A stretch of DNA of 8,631 bases from DATEGZ01 sp035279905 (GCA_035279905.1 DATEGZ010000197.1:1-8631), one strand, 5' to 3'; shown: positions 1 to 6,005, counted from the first letter of the stretch. A program made the numbers and translations. The notes: generated by a model from the letters alone, not told the origin.

Positions 1-2
1 TC

Positions 3-365
3 GACGCCGGCGCGCCGCCAGCCGATCCGAACGCGCCGGCCGAAGCGACGCCGCGGCCCGCCGACAACCCCGAGCTGGTCGCCGACGCCAAGCGCCGGAG
101 CCCGGCGCTGCGATCGGCCATCGACGCGCTCGTGCCGGACTATCGCTATCTGTTCCTCGATTATCACCGCAGCCGATCCGAGACGTGGCGCGAAGACCTC
201 GCCGCCGCGCGCGGCGTGCCGCTGACGGCGCTGCGCCTGCGCGTGCATCGCCTGCGATCGGCGGTCGAGAAATCTGTCGTGAAGCAGATGAACCAGCGTG
301 CCGAAGACGCCCGGGCCGCGGCCCCGGCCTCGTCGAGCGCGCATCTTCAGGAGGCCGCGCAGTGA
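3..365 (+). CDS. RNA polymerase sigma-70-like regulator, C-terminal part (5' end outside window)
   Basis: This reading frame is open from the window edge and ends at TGA 363-365; only the last 120 residues are visible. The visible part starts with an Ala/Pro-rich stretch of about 25 residues. A short helical region follows, then a helix-turn-helix: W-R-E-D-L-A-A-A-R-G-V-P-L-T-A-L-R-L-R-V-H-R-L-R. That pattern resembles region 4 of the sigma-70-like proteins common in Acidobacteriota ('...LAERLGVPLNALRIRAHRIR...'), which bind promoter -35 DNA. An Ala-rich tail follows. The stop overlaps the GTG start of the next gene, so the two are probably translationally coupled. The family call rests on the HTH alone, because regions 2 and 3 lie outside the window. 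An unrelated HTH regulator cannot be excluded. Confidence 0.65.
   Translation, partial: DAGAPPADPNAPAEATPRPADNPELVADAKRRSPALRSAIDALVPDYRYLFLDYHRSRSETWREDLAAARGVPLTALRLRVHRLRSAVEKSVVKQMNQRAEDARAAAPASSSAHLQEAAQ
349..354 (+). promoter_or_regulatory. Ribosome binding site AGGAGG that fixes the downstream GTG start
   Basis: A consensus AGGAGG lies inside the end of the sigma-like gene, 7 bases before GTG 362. It supports GTG 362 as the start of the next gene rather than the upstream start at 185 in the same open frame. Confidence 0.8.
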
Positions 366-1360
366 GCACCGGACGCGACGACCTCGAACGCCTGCGGCGG
401 TTCCTCCTCGGCGACATCGCCGAGGCGGAGCGCGAAGCGATCGAGCGGCAGTGTTTGGCGGAGCACAGCCTGATCTTCGATCAGCTCGTGGCCCTCGAGG
501 ACGAGCTGCGCTTCGACTATCTCCAGGGCCGGCTGTCGCCGGCCGATCACGCGCGGTTCGAGCGGCGGTACGCGTCGACGCCGGAGGGCAAATCGAAGCT
601 GGCGTTCGCGCAGGCCGTACTGCTCTCGTCCGACGCGGCGCCCGCGTCGCCGTCGCCGCGCGCCCAGGCCAAGACCTGGGGCAGCCTCGTCGTGCTCGCC
701 GGCCTCGGCGCCGCCGTGGTCGCGCTAGCCGTCGTCGCCGGCCTGCAGTTCAGCGCCGCGCGGCAGCTGCGCGAGGATCTCGCGCAAGCGCAGGCCGGAT
801 CGTCGACGAACTCCGAGGCACTCGTCAAACTTCAGGCAGAGGTCGCGCGCACGCAGGCGGCGCTGACCAAGGCGCAATCCGCGGCGACCGCCGCGTCCGA
901 AGAGTTGGCCAAGGAGCAGGCCCGGCGGCAGGACGTCGAATTGCAGCTCGCCTCGTACAAACGGCCGCTGACGACGCCGGTCGCCACGCCGGCCCCGACG
1001 CCGGCGAACGTGGTCGCGGCCGCGCTCACGTTGAAACCGGGGCTGCTCAGCGCGAGCCAGGACATCGCGAAGATCGACAACCAGACGGTCGCCAAAGGAC
1101 TGCAGCTCTCGCTCACGCTGCCTGGGGGCAGCGGCAACTACCCGATGTACGCCGCCGCCCTGCTCAGCGCCGACGGCAAACCCATCTGGACGCAGGCGCA
1201 CCTGACGCGCACCGGCAAGGTCGTGTCGTTCATGATCCCCGCCGGACGGCTCAAGCGCGCTGACTACCAGGTGCTCTTGCGCGGCATCATGAACGATGGC
1301 CGGCCGGAGGATCTTGCGGGGTACGCGTTCAAGGTGACGGACGGTGGGGGGAAGCGGTAA
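362..1360 (+). CDS. Membrane-anchored anti-sigma-like protein with coiled coil and C-terminal beta-rich domain
   Basis: Predicted 332-residue protein starting at GTG 362, chosen for the AGGAGG 7 bases upstream and the 4-base overlap with the upstream stop. Residues 8-87 form a helical module (LRRFLLGDIAEAEREAIE...ALEDELRFDYLQGRLSP...ARFERRY). This type is seen in Acidobacteriota next to sigma-like genes and resembles the cytoplasmic anti-sigma domain. It lacks the usual HxxxCxxC zinc motif; the only cysteine is C31. A single membrane helix spans about 106-129. An Ala/Gln/Glu-rich coiled coil follows at about 134-198, then a Pro/Thr linker (202-216). Residues 217-332 form a probable beta-sandwich that would lie outside the cytoplasmic membrane. 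I infer that it binds and restrains the sigma-like partner in response to an envelope signal; the sequence does not prove this. Confidence 0.75.
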   Translation: MSTGRDDLERLRRFLLGDIAEAEREAIERQCLAEHSLIFDQLVALEDELRFDYLQGRLSPADHARFERRYASTPEGKSKLAFAQAVLLSSDAAPASPSPRAQAKTWGSLVVLAGLGAAVVALAVVAGLQFSAARQLREDLAQAQAGSSTNSEALVKLQAEVARTQAALTKAQSAATAASEELAKEQARRQDVELQLASYKRPLTTPVATPAPTPANVVAAALTLKPGLLSASQDIAKIDNQTVAKGLQLSLTLPGGSGNYPMYAAALLSADGKPIWTQAHLTRTGKVVSFMIPAGRLKRADYQVLLRGIMNDGRPEDLAGYAFKVTDGGGKR

Positions 1361-1362
1361 TT

Positions 1363-1452
1363 AACTTAGAACTTAGAACTCAAAACTTAGAACTTCTGAG
1401 GATCACGCGTGATCCTCTCGAGTTCTAAGTTCTAAGTTTGAAGTTCTAAGTT
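1363..1452. repeat. 90-base dyad of AACTTAG heptamers around a perfect 20-base palindrome; possible bidirectional terminator
   Basis: The two halves (1363-1407 and 1408-1452) mirror each other exactly about 1407.5. Each arm has five 7-base units of AACTTAG or a variant, then GAGGATCACG at the centre, which makes 1398-1417 a perfect palindrome. Units 1 and 4 of the arms match exactly; units 2, 3 and 5 differ at two to three bases. The structure fills the whole gap between two convergent stop codons (1360 and 1457), so it could end transcription in both directions. There is no clean U-tract, so the terminator role is inferred. Confidence 0.7.
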
Positions 1453-1456
1453 GTCC

Positions 1457-2044
1457 CTACAAGGATCCCTTCAACCCCAACTGCTCCGCCCGTTCGCGCA
1501 TGAAGCGGATCACGTTCGTGATGTGCTCGTCGAGCGGCAGGCCGAGCTCTTCGGCGCCCTTGCGCAAGTCTTCGCGCGGCACGGCGCGCGCGAACGCCTT
1601 GTCTTTCATGCGCTTGACGACGGACGAGGCCTCGAGATCGAGCACGCTCTTCGACGGGCGGACGAGCGCGGCCGCGGAGATGAAGCCCGCCATTTCGTCG
1701 CAGGCAAACAGCGTCTTCTCCAGCCGGCTGTCGCGCGTGACGCCGCTGTAGTCGGCGTGCGAGAGAATCGCGCGCGTGACCCACTCGGGATAGCCGAGCC
1801 CCTTCAGGATCTCGACGCCGCGAAACGGGTGGTTCTCGCGATCGGGATACTTCTCGTAGTCGAAGTCGTGCACGAGCGCGACGAATCCCCAGGCGTCTTC
1901 GTTCTCGCCCCACATCTTCGCGTAGCCGCGCACGGCCGCCTCGACGGCCAGCAGATGCTTGCGGAGGCTCTCGGCCTGCACGTGCTCGGTGACGAGCGCC
2001 CACGCGCGGTCGCGCGACAGCAGCGCCTCAGTCGCATCGGTCAT
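1457..2044 (-). CDS. HD-domain metal-dependent phosphohydrolase family protein
   Basis: 195 residues. The HD signature is complete: H30 (S-L-R-K-H), H59-D60 (LVHDFDYEKYPD), H96 (AILSHADY) and a late acidic residue D116 (FACDEMAG). The spacing fits small HDIG-type proteins, a family of metal-dependent phosphohydrolases often acting on nucleotides; the substrate cannot be read from the sequence. There is no signal peptide or membrane helix, so it is probably cytosolic. The ATG at 2044 overlaps the Nudix stop in an ATGA arrangement, so the two are translationally coupled and probably co-regulated. It is the last gene of the nine-gene - strand run and ends just before the 1363-1452 dyad. Codon use looks like that of its neighbours. 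Confidence 0.9.
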   Translation of the reverse strand: MTDATEALLSRDRAWALVTEHVQAESLRKHLLAVEAAVRGYAKMWGENEDAWGFVALVHDFDYEKYPDRENHPFRGVEILKGLGYPEWVTRAILSHADYSGVTRDSRLEKTLFACDEMAGFISAAALVRPSKSVLDLEASSVVKRMKDKAFARAVPREDLRKGAEELGLPLDEHITNVIRFMRERAEQLGLKGSL

Positions 2045-2505
2045 CGATCTCTCCCGCCAATCGCCATCGCGCGCGCCCGGGCGATCACGTCGCGCGCTTT
2101 TTCAGTCAACCGGTACGGCGCGAGCGCGTCCGGATCGGCCAGCACCGCGTCCTCGACGTCCGTACCGGGTTCGAGTCTACCCTGCCGGGGGTGGCAGAGG
2201 TAATCCGCCAGCACGAAGTGATACTGCACCGCGCCGCCATCGTCGAGCAGGATGCGATCGAAGAGCTCGACGAGGGGGCCGACGTCGACGATGAGCCCGG
2301 TCTCTTCGCGGATCTCGCGCGCGACGCCCGCCTCGAGCGTCTCGCCGATCTCGAGCACGCCGCCAGGCAGACTCCACTCGCCGGCCAGCGGCTCCTGACC
2401 GCGCTTGACGAGCACGACACGGCCATCGTCGGTGAGAATCACAGCGCCGACGCCCATCACGGGCCGCGTTGGATATCTCCGCCGGTTCTCGAGGTCTTCG
2501 GACAT
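2041..2505 (-). CDS. Nudix hydrolase
   Basis: 154 residues with a perfect Nudix box at 49-71: G49-x5-E55-x7-R63-E64-I65-R66-E67-E68-T69-G70-L71. E64, E67 and E68 are the expected Mg2+ ligands. The fold context is typical: an N-terminal strand GVGAVILTDDGRVVLVKRG, then W-S-L-P-G-G before the box. Nudix enzymes cleave nucleoside diphosphates linked to another group. The short length and the absence of an extra N-terminal domain suit a MutT/ADP-ribose pyrophosphatase-like role, but the substrate is unknown. No strong Shine-Dalgarno precedes the ATG; the upstream gap of 42 bases is mostly an AACGAACCC array. The end overlaps the HD gene by 4 bases. Confidence 0.93.
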   Translation of the reverse strand: MSEDLENRRRYPTRPVMGVGAVILTDDGRVVLVKRGQEPLAGEWSLPGGVLEIGETLEAGVAREIREETGLIVDVGPLVELFDRILLDDGGAVQYHFVLADYLCHPRQGRLEPGTDVEDAVLADPDALAPYRLTEKARDVIARARAMAIGGRDR

Positions 2506-2518
2506 GGGGTTTTAACCT

Positions 2519-2545
2519 AACGAACCCAACGAACCCAACGAACCC
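2519..2545. repeat. Three exact tandem copies of the nonamer AACGAACCC
   Basis: Exact copies at 2519-2527, 2528-2536 and 2537-2545 fill most of the 42-base gap between the YjbQ-family gene and the Nudix gene and end two bases before the YjbQ stop. They share the GAACCC core of the other arrays in this window. Confidence 0.9.
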
Positions 2546-2547
2546 TC

Positions 2548-2958
2548 TTACTCCCCCATGACTTTCACGACGACGCGCTTGCGCCGTCGTCCATCGAACT
2601 CGCCGTAGAAGACTTGCTCCCACGGCCCGAGATCGAGCGCGCCCTTCGTGATCGGCAGCAGAATCTGATGGCCCATGAGGGTCCGCTTGAGGTGCGCGTC
2701 GGCGTTGTCCTCGCCGGTCTGGTGATGACGGTACGGCTGGCCCGCCGGGGCAAGTTTTTCGAGCCAGACGTCGAAGTCGTGCAGCAGCCCGTCTTCCCAG
2801 TCGTTCACGAACACCGAGGCCGTGATGTGCATCGCCGAGACGAGCACCATCCCTTCCTTGACGCCGCTCTCCTTCACAATGCGGGCGACATCGTCGGTGA
2901 TGCGCACGAACTCACGGCGTTGCTTAGTGGAAAACCAGAGGTAATCAGTGTGGACCAT
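2548..2958 (-). CDS. yjbQ: YjbQ / UPF0047 family protein
   Basis: 136 residues from ATG 2958, matching the usual length of about 135-140. Conserved features are S-A-M-H44-I-T-A-S, a D/E-rich helix (NDWEDGLLHDFDVWLEKLAP), Y76-R-H-H79, D84-N85, H89, and the C-terminal signature G-A-L-D-L-G-P-W113-E-Q...E-F-D-G-R-R-R-K-R. The family signature usually has GTWQ; here it reads GPWEQ. The histidines probably bind a metal. Some members have been reported to have weak thiamine-phosphate synthase activity, but the physiological role is unsettled. The frame stays open upstream to ATG 3024, but those 22 codons are GGAACC-repeat DNA, so I reject the longer start. A GAGGA lies 10 bases before ATG 2958, within the repeat array. 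Confidence 0.93.
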   Translation of the reverse strand: MVHTDYLWFSTKQRREFVRITDDVARIVKESGVKEGMVLVSAMHITASVFVNDWEDGLLHDFDVWLEKLAPAGQPYRHHQTGEDNADAHLKRTLMGHQILLPITKGALDLGPWEQVFYGEFDGRRRKRVVVKVMGE

Positions 2959-2960
2959 GT

Positions 2961-3010
2961 CTTGGGGTTCCTCGAGGTTCCTAGAGGTTCCATGGGGTTC
3001 CCAGGGGTTC
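2961..3010. repeat. Five tandem decamers ending in GGTTC
   Basis: Five aligned 10-base units (cttgGGGTTC, ctcgAGGTTC, ctagAGGTTC, catgGGGTTC, ccagGGGTTC) sit directly before the YjbQ-family start. Seen from the - strand transcript they read GAACC, opposite to the array at 3026-3061, so the two can pair as a hairpin. The likely yjbQ Shine-Dalgarno (2969-2973) lies inside the array. Confidence 0.88.
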
Positions 3011-3025
3011 CACGCCAGCCCCACT

Positions 3026-3061
3026 GTTGAACCTGCGGAACCCGCCGAACCTGTCGAACCC
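3026..3061. repeat. Four tandem nonamers with GAACC core
   Basis: Units at 3026-3034, 3035-3043, 3044-3052 and 3053-3061 follow the pattern G[C/T]NGAACC[C/T]. The array ends two bases before the stop of the secreted-protein gene and faces the GGTTC decamers at 2961-3010. Confidence 0.88.
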
Positions 3062-3063
3062 CG

Positions 3064-3639
3064 TCACTGCAGCCCTTTCCGTTTCTCTGCCGCCTTCGCG
3101 AGCAACGCTTTGACGTGCTCGTCGCTCACGATTTTCGCGTCCCCGCTTGCCATATGGAGCAGCAGATAGCCGCCCGTGAGTTGGAGACACAGGGTTTCAT
3201 AGATCGGCTTGTCATACGATCTGCCGTCCGGCCCGCCGGTGAAAGTGATCCCCAGGCATCCGACGTCGCCATAGTCTCTGGTCTCGACTTTGGCACTGGT
3301 GGGGATCTGCGACCGTAACGCGGCGAGCTGGCCTTGAACGGTCGACGCGATGCCCGAGGCTCCCGGGGCCGCCGAAACGACGCGCACAAAGGCGCCGTCC
3401 GCGATCGACACCATACACACGGCCCCCGCGCCGCTGTTGTAGTACGCGCCAGGCGGCACCGCCGCCTTCGCGCCATACAACGCCTCGGCCTCGGCAATCG
3501 GCAGCAACCGGCACGCGAGATCCTCACGCTTCGGCGCGGCCTGGCCCTCCGCCTCCCCCGCGTGAACCGACGCAATGGCGAGCACGGCCACAGCAAGAAG
3601 CGCCACGCAAAAAGAAATCAAAATGCGAGAGCGGGCCAT
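3064..3639 (-). CDS. Secreted protein of unknown function with four conserved-looking cysteines
   Basis: 191 residues. Residues 1-27 are a classic signal peptide: basic M-A-R-S-R, a hydrophobic core, and a V-H-A cleavage site before Gly28. There is no lipobox. The mature protein has four cysteines (C43, C75, C128, C151), which suggests two disulfides in the periplasm or outside the cell. The remainder is alternating beta and helix, with the stretch T-F-T-G-G-P-D-G-R-S in the middle and a Lys-rich C-terminal helix. The cysteine placement and size recall small DUF3558-like sensor or lipoprotein folds, but I do not recognise a family. The start is firm: GAGGAGG (3647-3653) lies 7 bases before ATG 3639. 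It is the only exported protein in an otherwise cytosolic or membrane operon. Confidence 0.8.
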   Translation of the reverse strand: MARSRILISFCVALLAVAVLAIASVHAGEAEGQAAPKREDLACRLLPIAEAEALYGAKAAVPPGAYYNSGAGAVCMVSIADGAFVRVVSAAPGASGIASTVQGQLAALRSQIPTSAKVETRDYGDVGCLGITFTGGPDGRSYDKPIYETLCLQLTGGYLLLHMASGDAKIVSDEHVKALLAKAAEKRKGLQ

Positions 3640-3654
3640 TGGCGTACCTCCTCG

Positions 3655-3697
3655 GAACCGGCGGAACCCGTCGAACCTTGTCGAACTGGTCGAACCC
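3655..3697. repeat. Five GAAC nonamers upstream of the secreted-protein gene
   Basis: GAAC cores start at 3655, 3664, 3673, 3683 and 3692 (spacings 9, 9, 10, 9). They fill most of the 63-base gap between the tsaD stop and the secreted-protein gene. The array at 4828-4868, on the other side of tsaD, has the same spacing in inverted orientation. Confidence 0.88.
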
Positions 3698-3702
3698 GTC
3701 CG

Positions 3703-4821
3703 TTACTTGATCGCGAGCGATGCTTCCGCGTTGAAGTCGAGCGACGACGACTCGCCGCGCTCGAGTTTGCGAAGCGCCGCGGCAGCGATCATGGCCGCGT
3801 TATCCGTCGACAGCTTGATCGACGGGACGAACACCGGCAGACCGTCGCGCTCGCCTCGCGCCAGGGCATCGTGGCGGAGCCGGCTGTTGGCCGAGACGCC
3901 GCCGGCGATGCCGATGCTGCGCGCGCCGAGCCACTCGGCCGCGGCAAACGTCCGGTCCACCAGCGCCTCGACAACCACGCGCTGAAAGCTGGCGCAGACG
4001 TCAGCGACTTCCTTTGGCGAGAGCGGCCCCGCGTCGGACGGCACCGCGAGGCCGGTCGCGACGGCGACTCCCCGCTCGCGCAGGTAGCGCACGACGGCGG
4101 TCTTGAGGCCGGAAAAGCTGAACTCCGCGATGTGCTTGAGGCCCGGAGGGAAGGGCGACGCCATGTCGGCCGGCGGCGGATTGCGATCGGCGTGCGTCAG
4201 CCGGGTCCGCGGCAAATCGACAGCCTGATCGTCGCCTTGCCGCGCCAGCTTGTCGACCGGCGGGCCGCCCGGATAGCCGAGCCCCAAGAGCTTCGCCACC
4301 TTGTCATACGCTTCGCCGGCCGCATCGTCGCGCGTCCGGCCGACCAGCGAGTACACGCCGCGTTCCGGCACGAAGTACAGGCTCGTGTGGCCGCCCGAGA
4401 CCACGAGCACCGCGGCGGGCAGCGGGATGTTTCCGTGCTCGAGGAAGATCGACTCGATGTGGCCGGCCAGATGGTGCACCGCCACGACGGGCTTCGAGAG
4501 GCTGGCGGCCACGGCCTTGGCGAACGACACGCCGACGAGCAGCGAGCCGACGAGCCCCGGCCCCTGCGTCACCGCGAACGCATCGACGTCATCCCAGCCG
4601 ACGCCCGCGTCGCTCATCGCCCGCTCGACGACGCCGCAGATGTCGCGCACGTGTTGCCGCGACGCGATCTCCGGCACGACGCCGCCCCACTCGCGATGGA
4701 TGTCGGCCTGCGAGGCGATCACGTTCGAGCGGATCTGCCAGGGACGGGCTTCGTCGCCGGAGGTCGACACCACGGCCGCAGCGGTTTCGTCGCAGGAGGT
4801 TTCGATTCCTAGAACAACCAT
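3703..4821 (-). CDS. tsaD: tRNA N6-threonylcarbamoyladenosine (t6A37) transferase subunit TsaD
   Basis: TsaD (Kae1/Gcp family) transfers the threonylcarbamoyl group from TC-AMP to A37 of tRNAs that read ANN codons, working in the cytosol with TsaB and TsaE. The 372 residues carry the family's ASKHA-fold marks: G-I-E-T-S-C-D-E-T at 5-13, the metal-binding H117-L-A-G-H121, S-G-G-H-T at 142-146, G-I-A-G-G-V-S-A-N-S at 304-313, and the metal-ligand aspartate in S-T-D340-N-A. Bacterial TsaD is usually about 335-345 residues. The extra length lies in loops near 200-225 and 250-268. No good Shine-Dalgarno precedes the ATG because the upstream 59 bases are mostly a GTTC array. The gene is bracketed by two inverted arrays. 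No TsaB or TsaE gene is in the window. Confidence 0.98.
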   Translation of the reverse strand: MVVLGIETSCDETAAAVVSTSGDEARPWQIRSNVIASQADIHREWGGVVPEIASRQHVRDICGVVERAMSDAGVGWDDVDAFAVTQGPGLVGSLLVGVSFAKAVAASLSKPVVAVHHLAGHIESIFLEHGNIPLPAAVLVVSGGHTSLYFVPERGVYSLVGRTRDDAAGEAYDKVAKLLGLGYPGGPPVDKLARQGDDQAVDLPRTRLTHADRNPPPADMASPFPPGLKHIAEFSFSGLKTAVVRYLRERGVAVATGLAVPSDAGPLSPKEVADVCASFQRVVVEALVDRTFAAAEWLGARSIGIAGGVSANSRLRHDALARGERDGLPVFVPSIKLSTDNAAMIAAAALRKLERGESSSLDFNAEASLAIK

Positions 4822-4827
4822 GAACGG

Positions 4828-4868
4828 GTTCTACAAGTTCGACGAGTTCGACAAGGTTCCGCAGGTTC
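4828..4868. repeat. Five GTTC nonamers between mtnA and tsaD
   Basis: GTTC cores start at 4828, 4837, 4846, 4856 and 4865 (spacings 9, 9, 10, 9). They occupy most of the 59-base gap. The orientation is opposite to the in-gene array at 4909-4949, so on the transcript the two arrays can fold into a hairpin whose loop holds the mtnA stop codon. Confidence 0.88.
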
Positions 4869-4880
4869 GGTTGTCCTCGG

Positions 4881-5984
4881 TCACGCCTCGACGTGATCCG
4901 CGTGTTTCGAACCAGCGGAACCTGTCGAACCTGTCGAACCCGCCGAACCAAAGAGCGCGGGCAACGATCTTTCGTACGGAGCCCGCGCAATTCCCTTTTC
5001 CGTGATAATGCCCGCGATCAGTCTGGCCGGCGTCACATCGAACGCGGGATTCCAGACGGACGCCCCTTCGGGCGCCAGCCGGGTCGGTCCGAGGTGCGTG
5101 ATCTCCTTCGCGTTGCGCTGCTCGATCGGAATGTGATCGCCGTCGGGCGTGGCCAGGTCGATCGTCGAGAGCGGCGCGGCGACGTAGAACGGCACGTTGT
5201 GCGCGTGCGCCATCATCGCCACCGTGTACGTACCGATCTTGTTAGCGACGTCGCCGTTGGCCGCGATCCGGTCGGCGCCGACGACGATGAAGTCGATTCC
5301 GCCCTGGCGCATGAGCGGCCCGGCCATGCTCTCGGTGATGACGGTCGTCGGCACCTGATCGCGCACGAGCTCCCAGGCGGTGAGCCGCGCACCCTGCAGA
5401 AACGGCCGCGTCTCGTCGGCGAAGACCTGCGCCACCTTTCCCTGCTCGGCCGCGGCGCGAATCACGCCGAGCGCCGTGCCGTAACCGGCCGTCGCGAGCG
5501 CGCCGGCATTGCAGTGCGTGAGGATGCGCGCCTTGGCCGGCACGACCTCCGCGCCGAAGCGGCCCATGGCCTTGCAGCTGGCGACGTCCTCGTCGTGAAT
5601 CGCCTGCGCCTCACGCTCGAGTCGATCCTTGAGCTGGTCGACCGACTGTCCCTCGCGCACGCCGGCGCCGAAGCTGCGCTTCATCCGATCGATCGCCCAG
5701 AAGAGATTCACCGCGGTCGGCCGCGTGCCCGCCATCAGCAGGCACAGCTTGTTGAACTCCACCGCGAACTGCTTCGTGCCCTGCGCCTTGCTGCGGCGCA
5801 TGCCGAGCGCGAGGCCCATTGCCGCCGCCACGCCAATCGCCGGCGCGCCGCGGATGACCATCGTCTTGATCGCCCGCGCGACTTCTTGCGGCGTCTTGCA
5901 GTGAACGTAGACTTCCTGGCCCGGCAGCTTGCGCTGATCGATCATCACGACCGCGTCGGGCTGCCATTCAATGGTCGGTAGCAC
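4881..5984 (-). CDS. mtnA: S-methyl-5-thioribose-1-phosphate isomerase
   Basis: MtnA converts 5-methylthioribose-1-phosphate to the ribulose-1-phosphate form in methionine salvage; some members also isomerise 5-deoxyribose-1-phosphate. The eIF2B-like fold is clear: R45-G-A-P at the substrate phosphate site, H-C158-N-A-G with the catalytic cysteine, and V-G-A-D238-R-I with the catalytic aspartate. Length is 367 residues against about 345 in the family. The excess is a C-terminal tail of (Gly-Ser-Ala/Thr) units at about 346-359, encoded by the in-frame nonamer array, followed by K-H-A-D-H-V-E-A. The start is GTG 5984 with no strong ribosome binding site; the cytidine deaminase stop is 21 bases upstream. 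The neighbouring PNP and nucleoside transporter suggest it handles a sugar phosphate made by nucleoside phosphorolysis. Confidence 0.97.
   Translation of the reverse strand: MLPTIEWQPDAVVMIDQRKLPGQEVYVHCKTPQEVARAIKTMVIRGAPAIGVAAAMGLALGMRRSKAQGTKQFAVEFNKLCLLMAGTRPTAVNLFWAIDRMKRSFGAGVREGQSVDQLKDRLEREAQAIHDEDVASCKAMGRFGAEVVPAKARILTHCNAGALATAGYGTALGVIRAAAEQGKVAQVFADETRPFLQGARLTAWELVRDQVPTTVITESMAGPLMRQGGIDFIVVGADRIAANGDVANKIGTYTVAMMAHAHNVPFYVAAPLSTIDLATPDGDHIPIEQRNAKEITHLGPTRLAPEGASVWNPAFDVTPARLIAGIITEKGIARAPYERSLPALFGSAGSTGSTGSAGSKHADHVEA
4909..4949 (-). repeat. Five in-frame nonamers inside the 3' end of mtnA
   Basis: GAAC cores on the + strand start at 4909, 4918, 4927, 4936 and 4945, at exactly 9-base spacing. 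On the coding strand each unit reads GGT TCN NNN and is translated as Gly-Ser-X. This is the same repeat family as the intergenic arrays, but with no 10-base step, which would break the mtnA frame. Confidence 0.9.
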
Positions 5985-6005
5985 GAAAGAATGATACTGG
6001 ATCGC

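Noticed and set aside
185..361. Longer start for the anti-sigma-like protein at 185
   Set aside because: This would overlap the sigma-like gene almost fully and be Arg-rich. GTG 362 has an AGGAGG at ideal spacing.
3334..4812. 492-codon + strand open frame opposite tsaD
   Set aside because: It lies antisense to a certain tsaD and is Arg/His/Asp-rich, as expected of a shadow frame in high-GC DNA. No family motif or ribosome binding site is visible.
2519..4949. CRISPR array
   Set aside because: Units are 9-10 bases in direct tandem with no unique spacers, and no cas genes are present.
4589..4990. Small - strand frame of 133 codons with Val-Arg-Gln and Val-Glu-Leu repeats
   Set aside because: The repeats arise from reading the 9-base arrays in another frame. 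It overlaps tsaD and mtnA in the wrong frame.
4893..5981. 362-codon + strand open frame opposite mtnA
   Set aside because: A mirror frame of a clear enzyme, with Arg-rich shadow composition.
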